DNA of 42,589 bases from an uncultured Oscillospiraceae bacterium. GTDB taxonomy: Bacteria; Bacillota; Clostridia; Oscillospirales; Acutalibacteraceae. Below the pieces are notes generated by a model. It did no database searches. It worked only from the letters and a program-made list of their open reading frames with translations, and was not told the origin of the DNA. The position numbers and the translations under genes were made by a program. The stretch covers positions 1 to 42,589 of the forward strand of contig CAJJPG010000001.1 in assembly GCA_905193585.1 (NCBI GenBank), read 5' to 3'. Positions 34,338 through 42,379 of the stretch are shown here, piece by piece (the stretch's first letter is position 1; each line of letters begins with the position of its first letter).

Positions 34338-37300
34338 TTACCTCTCTTTTCTTTTTTTGAAAACCTTGAAATACCCCACTGCGGCAAGATAAGCCATGCT
34401 TACCGTTAAGGTGAAAATTGAGATCAGGCGGTATTTCCCGTCTTCGCCCGTTTTCGGATAATTTACGCCGTTTCCGTTTGAATACGTATACGTGTCCTCT
34501 GCGTCCGCCTCTTTTAAGACCGAATGCAAAGCGGGGTAATTATCGGGAGAAAATCCCTCGGTGTTATATTCCTCCGTATCGGGCAGAGCGGTTATTGAAA
34601 GATTGTCGAAATACGCTGCGTTCATATTTGTGGTTATGCTGATATATCCGCCGCCCCTGTATTCATCGGGAATAATGGTTTTCAATACCGGCTCGCGGCC
34701 ATCCACCGACATTTCGGCTATGCCGTCCTTAACCGTCAGCTTCATTGTATGTCGTCCCGTATATTCAAAATTTTCATACGGCGTGGTATGCCCCGCAGAT
34801 ACATCGTTGCCCCAGAAAAGCGGGCGTCCCTCCTGTTCAAGGTAAGCGAGTATTCCGCTGCCCTCGTCAAGCGGGTATGCGGCGGGATCGTCAATACCGA
34901 AGCCTATCATTGCCCAGTAATAGGTGTTTGAGGCACGCTGAAAATCAACCGTGAGCTCGAAATTTTCGTATTTGCGGCCCTTGTAAACAAGCGAGGACAT
35001 TTCCGTTTTTGCCTTTTCCCAGCTCCATTCGCCGCTTGATTTCACCGAAAATTTATTGTCTATTCGGTGCAGTCGCCCGTCCGCTATCTCCCACGTTTTC
35101 ATAGAATCGCTCTTTTTAAGCGCGTCTGAAAATATACTTGAATAATAGCATTCAAAATTTTCGGTTATCTCGCTTTTTCCGTTAAAATCAAACTTAACGG
35201 TGTTTTCGTCTATCAAATCCTTATCCCCGGTAACGTTTATAACTCCCTTAAGGGTCACGCCGTTACCGTAAAGCTTAATATGATTTTCAAGCAACGAATC
35301 GGGAAGTATGCCGGTCACGGTATATTTTCCGCGTTTATAGCGGTTGTAGCCGTCAAAATCCCACTCTATCGGGGCTGTGTAAATCACTCCGTCGGCAGCC
35401 TTTACCCTGACCGTTTTCGGTAAACCGCTTATTTCCGATGTATCCGTTCCGACATCGGCGTTTATCTCCGGGCTTTCGGAGATTATTTTTTCTGCCGTAA
35501 CTTTGGTTACGTCGTTATTGTTTAGCGGACGTATTTTCAAATTTTTAAAGCAGCAGATATTAGCCTTGCCCACAAGAGCTATGTATCCGTCCATATCGGT
35601 ATCGCCGAGCTCGCAGCTGATAGGCGCGGGCAGCGACTCTCCGTCAGCGCCCGTAACCGACATTGTTACGGTATTGTATTCCACGGTAAGTTTCAGGGTA
35701 TGAACTCCCGTGCGGTTGTAACCCGCCGCAGGTTCTTTTCCCACTATGTTTGTATATTTGCCATTGATTTGTCCCAAAAACATCGGCGTTCCCTCAGCCA
35801 CGGGGAAAACAGCCAGTCCGCCGCCGCTCTTTGTAATATATTCGGCGGGATTTTTAATTCCGAATACCACCATAGGGTAATTATATTCGCCCACCTCATC
35901 GCGCTGAATATCTACCGTCAGCTCAAAGTTATGGTATTTCCTTTTTGCAAAAAGCAGGGATGAGAGATATTTTTCGCCCCATTTCATATCGCCGACCGTT
36001 TCCTTAGTACGTGCAATTCCCTTTTCGGAAATTTCCCAAAACGGCGAATATGAATTTTGAATTTCAAGTCCCCTTTCCGCATCATCGGCATAGTAGCAGT
36101 CAAACCCCGCCGTATCGTCGCTTGATGTAAGCGGCAGGCTTATCTCGTCGTCCTTGCCGTAAACCGTAATCCGTACTGCCGCGGTTTTTCCCTGACATTC
36201 CGCCGTAATAACGGCGCTGCCCTTTTTCCTTGCCGAAACAACTCCGTTTTTAACATCGGCTACAGCTGAATCCGACGTACCCCATTTTACGGTGTCGTCC
36301 CCCGTTATTTTGGCAGGACTGAAACACGGGTAATATGTTTCGGTCTCACCCTCGAATATATAATCGGATTCCCGACCGAGGGTAAAGCTTTCAAGAGGAC
36401 CCGGCAGCACTATTCTTTTTGCTATTTCCGCGGCTATAAAACCGTATCCGCTCTTTGTAGGATGAACCCCGTCGGCATACCACAAGGAATGTCCCTCTGT
36501 CAGCGAGTAAATGTCTATTACATCACACCCGGCAGCTTTCGCAATTTTCCTTTGCAGCGGCACTATTTCGTTCTTGACCGTCTCTGCCGAAATATCGTAA
36601 TTATCTGTTGCAACCGCAGGCGATAAGGCGACATATACCGTCGGGTTTGAAGGCAGCGCCTTATACTCCGCAATAAGCGCCTTGTAATCATCGGCATAGG
36701 AATCGTTCAAGCTCCAGTTTTGAGGCTTAGAATCGTTTGTGCCGAGCATTATTACAACTATATTCGGTGCAAAAGCCTTGCTTGCGGTGAAAGCACTTGA
36801 CGAGGTATAAGGATTATCCCCCGATTTTAAAAGGGTCGCCCCGTCAACACCGAAATTTTCAATATCGTATTTTCCGCCCAAAAGCTTACGCATTTGCCAC
36901 GGATAGCCCTGCTCTGTACCGGAGGCGTAGGTTATGCTGTCTCCCACACAGGCAACCCTTACAGGCGACAGATCTTCCTTGCCCTTAACCCTGACCTTTA
37001 TTTCAGCCGTACTGTCGCCTATTATTACGCGCGAATGTTTATCATAATCAATCAGCGGCGAAAGCGAGCCGATAAGCGTATATTCCCCGCGCACAAAACG
37101 GTTATAATTCGCTCTGCTCCACTCAACGTTCAGGGTATATTCCTCATTATCGCTTCCTACAATCTTAACGCTTTCGGGCAATTTAAGGTCTTCCGGCAAA
37201 ACGCCCGTTTCAACCTCAACCGCCGTCGGAGCTTTTACCCTCGCAATTGAAACGTTTTTCAGTTCTCCTTCCACTTCCTTAACAGAAAGTCTTGATAATC

Positions 37301-38684
37301 CGCATACATTTGCCATTCCCACAAGGGCTATATAACCCCCTGTGTAGTCCTCGGGCAAAATTTCTACCAGCTGCTCCGGATTGTTTCCGTCGCCCGATAT
37401 TTTAACGGTCACTCTGCCGTATCTTACGGATATTGTCATTGTATGTACGGTTTCGCGGCTATACCCTGCAGGTGCCTGAGTCACAGCCGAAAAATCATTA
37501 CCGCGAACACATAGCGCGCCTTCGGCGGTTGCATAGCAGAAGTATCCGCCGTCCTTATAATATGCAAAATTACCGGGGTTCTTTATTCCGAAAATAACAC
37601 CCGGATACATATAACCGTAGCCGCCGCTCTCTTTCCTCTGCATATTAACGGTCAGCTCAAAATATTTATACTGCTTAACATTATAAACCAATGTTGATGT
37701 GTAAAGATCTTCGTCATATTCGACCCTCGGCAGAGTATCCGGGTTTCTCCAAATGCTTCCGTCCTCCTTATGCTGCCAATAGTCCGTGTAATTTTCCACG
37801 AGCTTCATTCCGTTTTTAATGCTCTCGGCATAGTAGCAATCGAATTTCTTCATATCCTCGGAATTTGAAAGCCCGATATATTCCTTAATCGGCATAGGAA
37901 CAACATCTCCGCCCAAATCGGTAACACTGAAATTGCGGAACTGGCAACCGCCCGTTCCTGCAGCAAATCCTATTTTGCCGCCGTAATAATCGTCGCCCAA
38001 GGTAAACTGTTCGGAATATGCGGCTTTAGTGCCCTGCTTTACCGTTACGGTAACAGCCTTACCCATCACTCTTACCGTAACCTTTGACCATAATGCAAGA
38101 CTGCCGTATTCACCGGTTTTCGTATGGTCGGTATTGTCGCTTTGGGTTTTGTACTCTCCGTCGGTAATGCCCTTTAAATTTATAATACCCTCGTTATAAA
38201 GCCACACCGAGTAGCCACCGCCCTCGGCATTGACCCACGACATAGGGTCCTGAACTCCGAAAATCAGCTTTGGCAGCACCTGCCAGTTTGCAGGCACAAC
38301 CCTGAACTCCGCAGTCATTTCAAAATTGCGGTAGGCTTGTTTTCTGTAAAGAGCCGTGGTAACAACATCGTCCTGTGCGTCCCAAATTTTGTAATCGCCC
38401 GATGTGTGATTTCCGGTAGAGGTGCAGGTATGCTTTACTATTCGGCTTACGACCGAAAAGTATTTTTCGGGCTCTGCTGCCGAAAGACCTGCGGTAACGG
38501 CACTCTCGCCGTGATAAACATTAAAATTCTCGGCAAGCACAGCGGCGTCCTTAAAGACGATCGAATCTGTTGTGCTGTCGGAATCAGCTAAAGAATATAT
38601 TGAGCAGGTTCCGCATATAACCGCAATTATTGTAAAAACGGTCAAAACGGCATTGATAAGCTCAGCCCGTTTAACTTTTATCAT
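34338..38684 (-). CDS. Giant wall-anchored SGNH esterase with LamG-like and Ig-like modules
   Basis: A 1448-residue surface protein from ATG 38684 (AGAGAGG 9 bases upstream). Order: signal peptide (about 1-34), LamG-like module 1 (to about 260), module 2 (about 270-475), Big_4-like domain (about 485-565), SGNH domain (about 572-765) with CVGDSITYASG, MLGTNDSK and ADGVHPTKSGY, BIG2-like domain (about 765-838, VKWGTSDSAVADVKNGVVSA), module 3 (about 860-1052), a second Big_4-like domain (about 1059-1150), module 4 (about 1162-1365), then YPKTG (about 1409), a hydrophobic helix and the basic tail FKKRKER. This end has the layout of a sortase signal with Tyr in place of Leu of LPXTG. Likely a wall-bound carbohydrate deacetylase. 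No sortase gene lies nearby. Confidence 0.82.
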   Translation of the reverse strand: MIKVKRAELINAVLTVFTIIAVICGTCSIYSLADSDSTTDSIVFKDAAVLAENFNVYHGESAVTAGLSAAEPEKYFSVVSRIVKHTCTSTGNHTSGDYKIWDAQDDVVTTALYRKQAYRNFEMTAEFRVVPANWQVLPKLIFGVQDPMSWVNAEGGGYSVWLYNEGIINLKGITDGEYKTQSDNTDHTKTGEYGSLALWSKVTVRVMGKAVTVTVKQGTKAAYSEQFTLGDDYYGGKIGFAAGTGGCQFRNFSVTDLGGDVVPMPIKEYIGLSNSEDMKKFDCYYAESIKNGMKLVENYTDYWQHKEDGSIWRNPDTLPRVEYDEDLYTSTLVYNVKQYKYFELTVNMQRKESGGYGYMYPGVIFGIKNPGNFAYYKDGGYFCYATAEGALCVRGNDFSAVTQAPAGYSRETVHTMTISVRYGRVTVKISGDGNNPEQLVEILPEDYTGGYIALVGMANVCGLSRLSVKEVEGELKNVSIARVKAPTAVEVETGVLPEDLKLPESVKIVGSDNEEYTLNVEWSRANYNRFVRGEYTLIGSLSPLIDYDKHSRVIIGDSTAEIKVRVKGKEDLSPVRVACVGDSITYASGTEQGYPWQMRKLLGGKYDIENFGVDGATLLKSGDNPYTSSSAFTASKAFAPNIVVIMLGTNDSKPQNWSLNDSYADDYKALIAEYKALPSNPTVYVALSPAVATDNYDISAETVKNEIVPLQRKIAKAAGCDVIDIYSLTEGHSLWYADGVHPTKSGYGFIAAEIAKRIVLPGPLESFTLGRESDYIFEGETETYYPCFSPAKITGDDTVKWGTSDSAVADVKNGVVSARKKGSAVITAECQGKTAAVRITVYGKDDEISLPLTSSDDTAGFDCYYADDAERGLEIQNSYSPFWEISEKGIARTKETVGDMKWGEKYLSSLLFAKRKYHNFELTVDIQRDEVGEYNYPMVVFGIKNPAEYITKSGGGLAVFPVAEGTPMFLGQINGKYTNIVGKEPAAGYNRTGVHTLKLTVEYNTVTMSVTGADGESLPAPISCELGDTDMDGYIALVGKANICCFKNLKIRPLNNNDVTKVTAEKIISESPEINADVGTDTSEISGLPKTVRVKAADGVIYTAPIEWDFDGYNRYKRGKYTVTGILPDSLLENHIKLYGNGVTLKGVINVTGDKDLIDENTVKFDFNGKSEITENFECYYSSIFSDALKKSDSMKTWEIADGRLHRIDNKFSVKSSGEWSWEKAKTEMSSLVYKGRKYENFELTVDFQRASNTYYWAMIGFGIDDPAAYPLDEGSGILAYLEQEGRPLFWGNDVSAGHTTPYENFEYTGRHTMKLTVKDGIAEMSVDGREPVLKTIIPDEYRGGGYISITTNMNAAYFDNLSITALPDTEEYNTEGFSPDNYPALHSVLKEADAEDTYTYSNGNGVNYPKTGEDGKYRLISIFTLTVSMAYLAAVGYFKVFKKRKER

Positions 38685-38700
38685 CCTACCAATCCTCTCT

Positions 38701-38735
38701 GACGGAAGCCGATACATAAAGCAGCGGCTTCCGTC
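38701..38735 (-). other. Strong intergenic RNA hairpin next to a ribosome binding site
   Basis: Perfect 11-bp inverted repeat GACGGAAGCCG (38701..38711) / CGGCTTCCGTC (38725..38735) with a 13-base loop, in the 69 bp between two esterase genes. On the transcript the stem ends directly at the AGAGAGG ribosome site of the 1448-residue gene. No U run follows, so it is not a standard terminator. It may stabilise or delimit mRNA segments, or affect translation of the next gene. Confidence 0.65.
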
Positions 38736-38753
38736 AATATGCTTAGATTAAAA

Positions 38754-41219
38754 TTACGCTTCCGCGATGATTGCTTTTTTGAGCTTTATAAAGTCTAAAA
38801 TATTTACAGACTTATCATCATTCATATCAAGGTCAACACCCTCGCCCGCTGTAGCCGTGCCGAGAAGAATCTTTTTCATTGCAGTAAGGTCAACAGCGTT
38901 AAGTGACCAATTATCGTCAGTATCGCCCTTTATGGCTTTACCGAAAACAGCTTTTGCAAATGCTCTTGCCATAAGCGCGTAACCGCCTGCATTCGGGTGA
39001 ACTCCGTCCGCAAACCAGTTTCCGTGATTTTCGGTAAATGAGTACATATCTACCGTTTTAATGCCAAGCTCTGCGGCTATCTCCCTTTGCTTTGCCGTAA
39101 CAGCCGATATATTGCTTTCTATGTAGCAGGCCGGTGAAATTGCCAAATAAACCTCAGGTTTGTTTTCAAGATACATATACTCCTCTATCAGAGAAGTATA
39201 GTCCGATACGAACTGCTCCTCATTCCAATAGTCGTTCCATGAATCGTTTGTGCCGAGCATCATTATAACGATATCGGGATTGCTTGCAAGGCTGTTTGTA
39301 TACGGTGTACTTCCCACATAAGGTGATTTATCGCTTTGTGCGGTAGCGCCGCAAACCCCGAAATTCATAACCTCGTACCGTGCGCCCAGCAGCTTTTGCA
39401 AAACAGCAGGATATGATTCGCCGACCTCCGCCTTATCACCATAGGTAATGCTGTCGCCCACGCAGGCAACGCGTATCGGGGTAACCTCCACCCCGGTTAC
39501 GGTAACGGTAAGAGTTGCCGTTTGTCCGTTCGGAACTACTCTTTTGCCTTCGGCATTTATTATCTTACCGAGTGTTCCGGTAAAAGTATAATCGCCGGGA
39601 ACAAAGCGGCTGTAGGTCGATGTATCCCATACAACGGGTAAATCGTAGCTGTTTCCGTCGTCGCATAAAACCGATACGGTAGCCGGAAGATTTAACTCCT
39701 CCGCAAAAGTGAGCACAGGTACGCTTAACGCGTTGGGGGTATTGACCGCAATGGCTTTAACAGAGGTATCTGCCTCGCCGCCGAGGTCGGTAACGGAAAA
39801 TCTTATAAATTTCGACTCGCCGGGGCCTGCCGCAAAGCCTACATAACCGCCGTTATAATTCTCCCCGAGATCGAATGAATAAGAATAAGTATTCGGGTCT
39901 GCCCAAAAGTACGTTTTAACCGTAACGGTTGCAACTCCGTTTTCAACACGAACCTTTAAAGTAACAAAGTCATAGCTTAGTCTCTGAAAAGACGCATGGC
40001 TGTCTAAATTATCGTCAAGATTTACGGGTTCGCCGTCAACAATTCCCGCAAAATTGATTACACCCTCATTATAAAGCTGGACCAAATATCCGCCGTCCTC
40101 GCGGTTTACCCAGCTTAAAGGGTTTGTCGCGCCGAATACAAGCTTCGGCAATCTGTCCCATCCTGCACTTCTAAGCTGTACCGACATTTCAAAATTGCGG
40201 TAGGTGCTGTTTTTAACCAACGCCTTTGTTATCGTGTTGTTCACGTTATTCCAACGCTCTTCACCGCTGTACGGGTCATATGCCGATGTGAGAAAACCGT
40301 TTTCATCAAAATTGAAATAATTATCAAATTCGGCTGCCGTGAAATTATCACTCAACGCTTGGTCGCTGTGATAAATGTCAAACTTCCCGAGTATATCGTC
40401 TTTGTTCATTAACTGGCTTTTAACATCGTTAAGTACCTCGCCGCCGAGATCCGTCACGCTCATACTGATAATTTTGCTCACACCCGTACCGAAAACAAAT
40501 CCGATATATCCGCCTCTGTATTCGGCGCCGAGAGCACCTAAATCGTATTCATACGAATACGGCTCAAGTCCGTCATCCTCAACGGTAACCGTAACCTTTT
40601 CACCCTGAACACGCACTGTTAGATTGTACCATGCGTCCCAAAGTTTTTTAAACTTTCCTTGCGCATTGTAATTTGATAAATCTTCTTTTCGAGTAAATTC
40701 GCCGTTGAAAAGCCCGTTAAAATAACTGTTACCCTCGTTATAAAGTCCTACCGTATATCCGCCGTCGCTTGTGTTTATCCAAGCGGTCGGGTCTTGTACC
40801 CCGAATATCACACGCGGTAAAACCGCCCAGTTTTTATCAACATTTATCATGCGCACCTTCAGCTCAAAGTCGCGCATTTTCTTCGCCTTATACAGTGCCG
40901 AGGACACTACCTCGTTTTGCGCCGACCATACATCGACGCAGCCGCCGAGCTCGGTGATTTTATGTATAACGCCGCCCTCGGTAGTTTCAAAGCGTTCGTC
41001 GAAATTAGCCTTTGAAAGACCGCTTGAAGAAGCGCTTGCGCTGCCGTAAACATTGACAGCGTCCTTAATTTCGGCTGCCGAAATTGTAACAGAAGCATTT
41101 TCCCCCTCGGCTGTTGCTGTTAAAAGTCCGCCCACAGGCAATATTGCCGCTGTAAGCGCTAAAGAAAGTGTAAACGAAAGCGCTGTTTTCAAAATCCCCC
41201 GATTCAATATTTTTTTCAT
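38754..41219 (-). CDS. Secreted SGNH esterase with two LamG-like modules and dockerin
   Basis: An 821-residue extracellular protein, first gene of the array. Order: signal peptide (about 1-36, ending LLTATAEG), LamG-like module 1 (about 54-260), module 2 (about 277-480), Big_4-like Ig domain (about 492-570), SGNH hydrolase (about 577-758) with CVGDSITYGD, NFGVCGATAQS, MLGTNDSW and FADGVHPNAGGY, then a type I dockerin (about 760-821) with DTDDNWSLNAVDLTAMKKIL and DMNDDKSVNILDFIKLKK. It is probably an acetyl esterase docked on a cohesin-bearing partner encoded elsewhere. The ribosome site GGAGGG is ideal. Module 1 is a near-copy of a module in the large GH31. A divergent promoter region and an AraC gene lie upstream. 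Confidence 0.87.
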   Translation of the reverse strand: MKKILNRGILKTALSFTLSLALTAAILPVGGLLTATAEGENASVTISAAEIKDAVNVYGSASASSSGLSKANFDERFETTEGGVIHKITELGGCVDVWSAQNEVVSSALYKAKKMRDFELKVRMINVDKNWAVLPRVIFGVQDPTAWINTSDGGYTVGLYNEGNSYFNGLFNGEFTRKEDLSNYNAQGKFKKLWDAWYNLTVRVQGEKVTVTVEDDGLEPYSYEYDLGALGAEYRGGYIGFVFGTGVSKIISMSVTDLGGEVLNDVKSQLMNKDDILGKFDIYHSDQALSDNFTAAEFDNYFNFDENGFLTSAYDPYSGEERWNNVNNTITKALVKNSTYRNFEMSVQLRSAGWDRLPKLVFGATNPLSWVNREDGGYLVQLYNEGVINFAGIVDGEPVNLDDNLDSHASFQRLSYDFVTLKVRVENGVATVTVKTYFWADPNTYSYSFDLGENYNGGYVGFAAGPGESKFIRFSVTDLGGEADTSVKAIAVNTPNALSVPVLTFAEELNLPATVSVLCDDGNSYDLPVVWDTSTYSRFVPGDYTFTGTLGKIINAEGKRVVPNGQTATLTVTVTGVEVTPIRVACVGDSITYGDKAEVGESYPAVLQKLLGARYEVMNFGVCGATAQSDKSPYVGSTPYTNSLASNPDIVIMMLGTNDSWNDYWNEEQFVSDYTSLIEEYMYLENKPEVYLAISPACYIESNISAVTAKQREIAAELGIKTVDMYSFTENHGNWFADGVHPNAGGYALMARAFAKAVFGKAIKGDTDDNWSLNAVDLTAMKKILLGTATAGEGVDLDMNDDKSVNILDFIKLKKAIIAEA
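40471..41030. repeat. Duplicated LamG-like module, copy 2
   Basis: The partner of 22405..22964, in the same orientation, 560 bp ungapped at roughly 95% identity by eye. It encodes module 1 of the 821-residue esterase. About 15 of 190 residues differ between the two proteins here, including FNSLWGAW versus FKKLWDAW. The other modules in the same proteins are far more diverged. Confidence 0.9.
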
Positions 41220-41335
41220 TATAAACCCTCCAAAATTATTTTAAAAAACAACCGTGGCGCATAAACAGTCAAAAACACCGCCCTTTCTGTACCCGAACTT
41301 TTAAATTGCTGCACAAAGTGACTTAATTGATAAAG

Positions 41336-41363
41336 AATATAATCACTTATCTGTGATTGAAAA
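41336..41363 (-). promoter_or_regulatory. Candidate promoter of the minus-strand array
   Basis: On the minus strand, TTTTCA (41363..41358) and TATATT (41341..41336) are separated by 16 bases. The -10 is good and the -35 poor, as expected for an activator-dependent promoter. Transcription would start near 41329, leaving a leader of about 110 bases before the esterase gene. An 18-bp palindrome fills the spacer. This is the best candidate seen for the roughly 41 kb array, and it is not proven. Confidence 0.4.
41341..41358. promoter_or_regulatory. Operator-like palindrome in the divergent promoter region
   Basis: AATCAC-TTATCT-GTGATT, perfect six-base arms around six bases. It falls almost exactly between the candidate -35 and -10 of the array promoter and about 85 bp upstream of the araC promoter -35. 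A bound protein here would block or reshape the array promoter. AraC-family activators usually bind direct repeats, so a second regulator is possible. Another imperfect palindrome, GCGTGAGCTCTCGC, lies at 41365..41378. Confidence 0.45.
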
Positions 41364-41442
41364 AGCGTGAGCTCTCGCGTTTGCTGTTGCGTGTTTCAAA
41401 CAGTTACGGTTTCTCATTTGCAAATTATAACCAAAAACAGTA

Positions 41443-41471
41443 TTGACTATTTACATTATTTATTGTATACT
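41443..41471 (+). promoter_or_regulatory. Promoter of the AraC-family regulator gene
   Basis: TTGACT (41443..41448) and TATACT (41466..41471) with exactly 17 bases between, near the sigma-A consensus. Transcription would begin near 41478, about 60 bases before the ATG at 41540. The rest of the 320 bp divergent region (41220..41539) holds the array promoter, palindromes and leader, and no gene was seen in it. Confidence 0.7.
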
Positions 41472-41539
41472 TCACATAAGGTGTTTTCAATTCTAAAATA
41501 CACCTGTTATATATACAAATCGACTGCAAAGGAAATATT

Positions 41540-42379
41540 ATGCAACATTATAATTTTTTCAGATTATTGGATTCATCCCACAACGATATATCGGATGAAT
41601 CAGCGCCGATCATTGTTAATTGCGGCGGTAAGACCGATACCGATATTCCTTTTGACACCGTGCTTGAAAATCGTACCGACTTTCATTTTCTTTATATAGT
41701 TGATGGCAGCGTAACCGCTTTTATGGATAAAAGGCAAGTCCCGCTGAAAACAGGGGACATTGTTTTTTACCATCCGCACCAAATACACCATTATGAATTT
41801 AACGGTGACGGGCGAATTACATATTATTGGCTTTACTTCACCGGCAAGGATTCCCAAGAGCTGATGGAGCGTTTCGGTTTCAAAAACCAAACCGTAATAA
41901 ACGTGGGCGTAAATACACGCCTTTGCGATATTTTTGAGCATTTGATTTCAGAGCTTATTTTCAGAAAACAGGACTTCACATTTTACGCGGGAACATACCT
42001 TATGCAGCTGTTTTTGGAAATATCGCGTTGTAACTCCTCTGAAAGTCACAAGGCAGATACATCGTACCGTATTGAAAAATCACTTCAATTCCTTATCAAT
42101 AATTTCAAACAGGATATAAGTATTCCCGACCTTGCGTCAATTGAAAATTTGAGTTCAAGCCGTTACCGCTATGTTTTCAAAGAGTTGACCGGAAAATCAC
42201 CGAAGGAATACCTGACAGATGTGCGTATGCAGCGTGCGCGCGATCTGCTCACAACCACAAATCTTTCGGTATCGGATATTGCGGAGCTGGTAGGCTATAA
42301 GAATATGCTGTATTTTTGCCGCATTTTCAAGCAATACAGCGGAATGACCGCCTCGGAGTTTCGCAAAAGACCTTTGTAA
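41540..42379 (+). CDS. AraC-family transcriptional regulator
   Basis: A 279-residue cytoplasmic regulator. The N-terminal cupin-like sensing domain (about 20-150) has FHFLYIVDGSVTAFMDKRQV, LKTGDIVFYHPHQIHHYEF and ITYYWLYFTG, typical of sugar-sensing AraC proteins. The C-terminal DNA-binding domain (about 175-277) has two helix-turn-helix units: ISIPDLASIENLSSSRYRYV followed by FKELTGKSPKEYL, and LSVSDIAELVGYKNMLYFCR followed by the family ending FKQYSGMTASEFRK. The ribosome site AAAGGA precedes ATG 41540. It is transcribed divergently from the array and is the only regulator in the window, so it probably activates the array when the imported sugar is present. Confidence 0.9.
   Translation: MQHYNFFRLLDSSHNDISDESAPIIVNCGGKTDTDIPFDTVLENRTDFHFLYIVDGSVTAFMDKRQVPLKTGDIVFYHPHQIHHYEFNGDGRITYYWLYFTGKDSQELMERFGFKNQTVINVGVNTRLCDIFEHLISELIFRKQDFTFYAGTYLMQLFLEISRCNSSESHKADTSYRIEKSLQFLINNFKQDISIPDLASIENLSSSRYRYVFKELTGKSPKEYLTDVRMQRARDLLTTTNLSVSDIAELVGYKNMLYFCRIFKQYSGMTASEFRKRPL

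Noticed and set aside
41220..41272. TTGACT at 41267..41272 (minus) as the array promoter -35
   Set aside because: The nearest -10-like hexamer, TAAAAT, is about 23 bases away, and the start would fall almost on the ribosome site.
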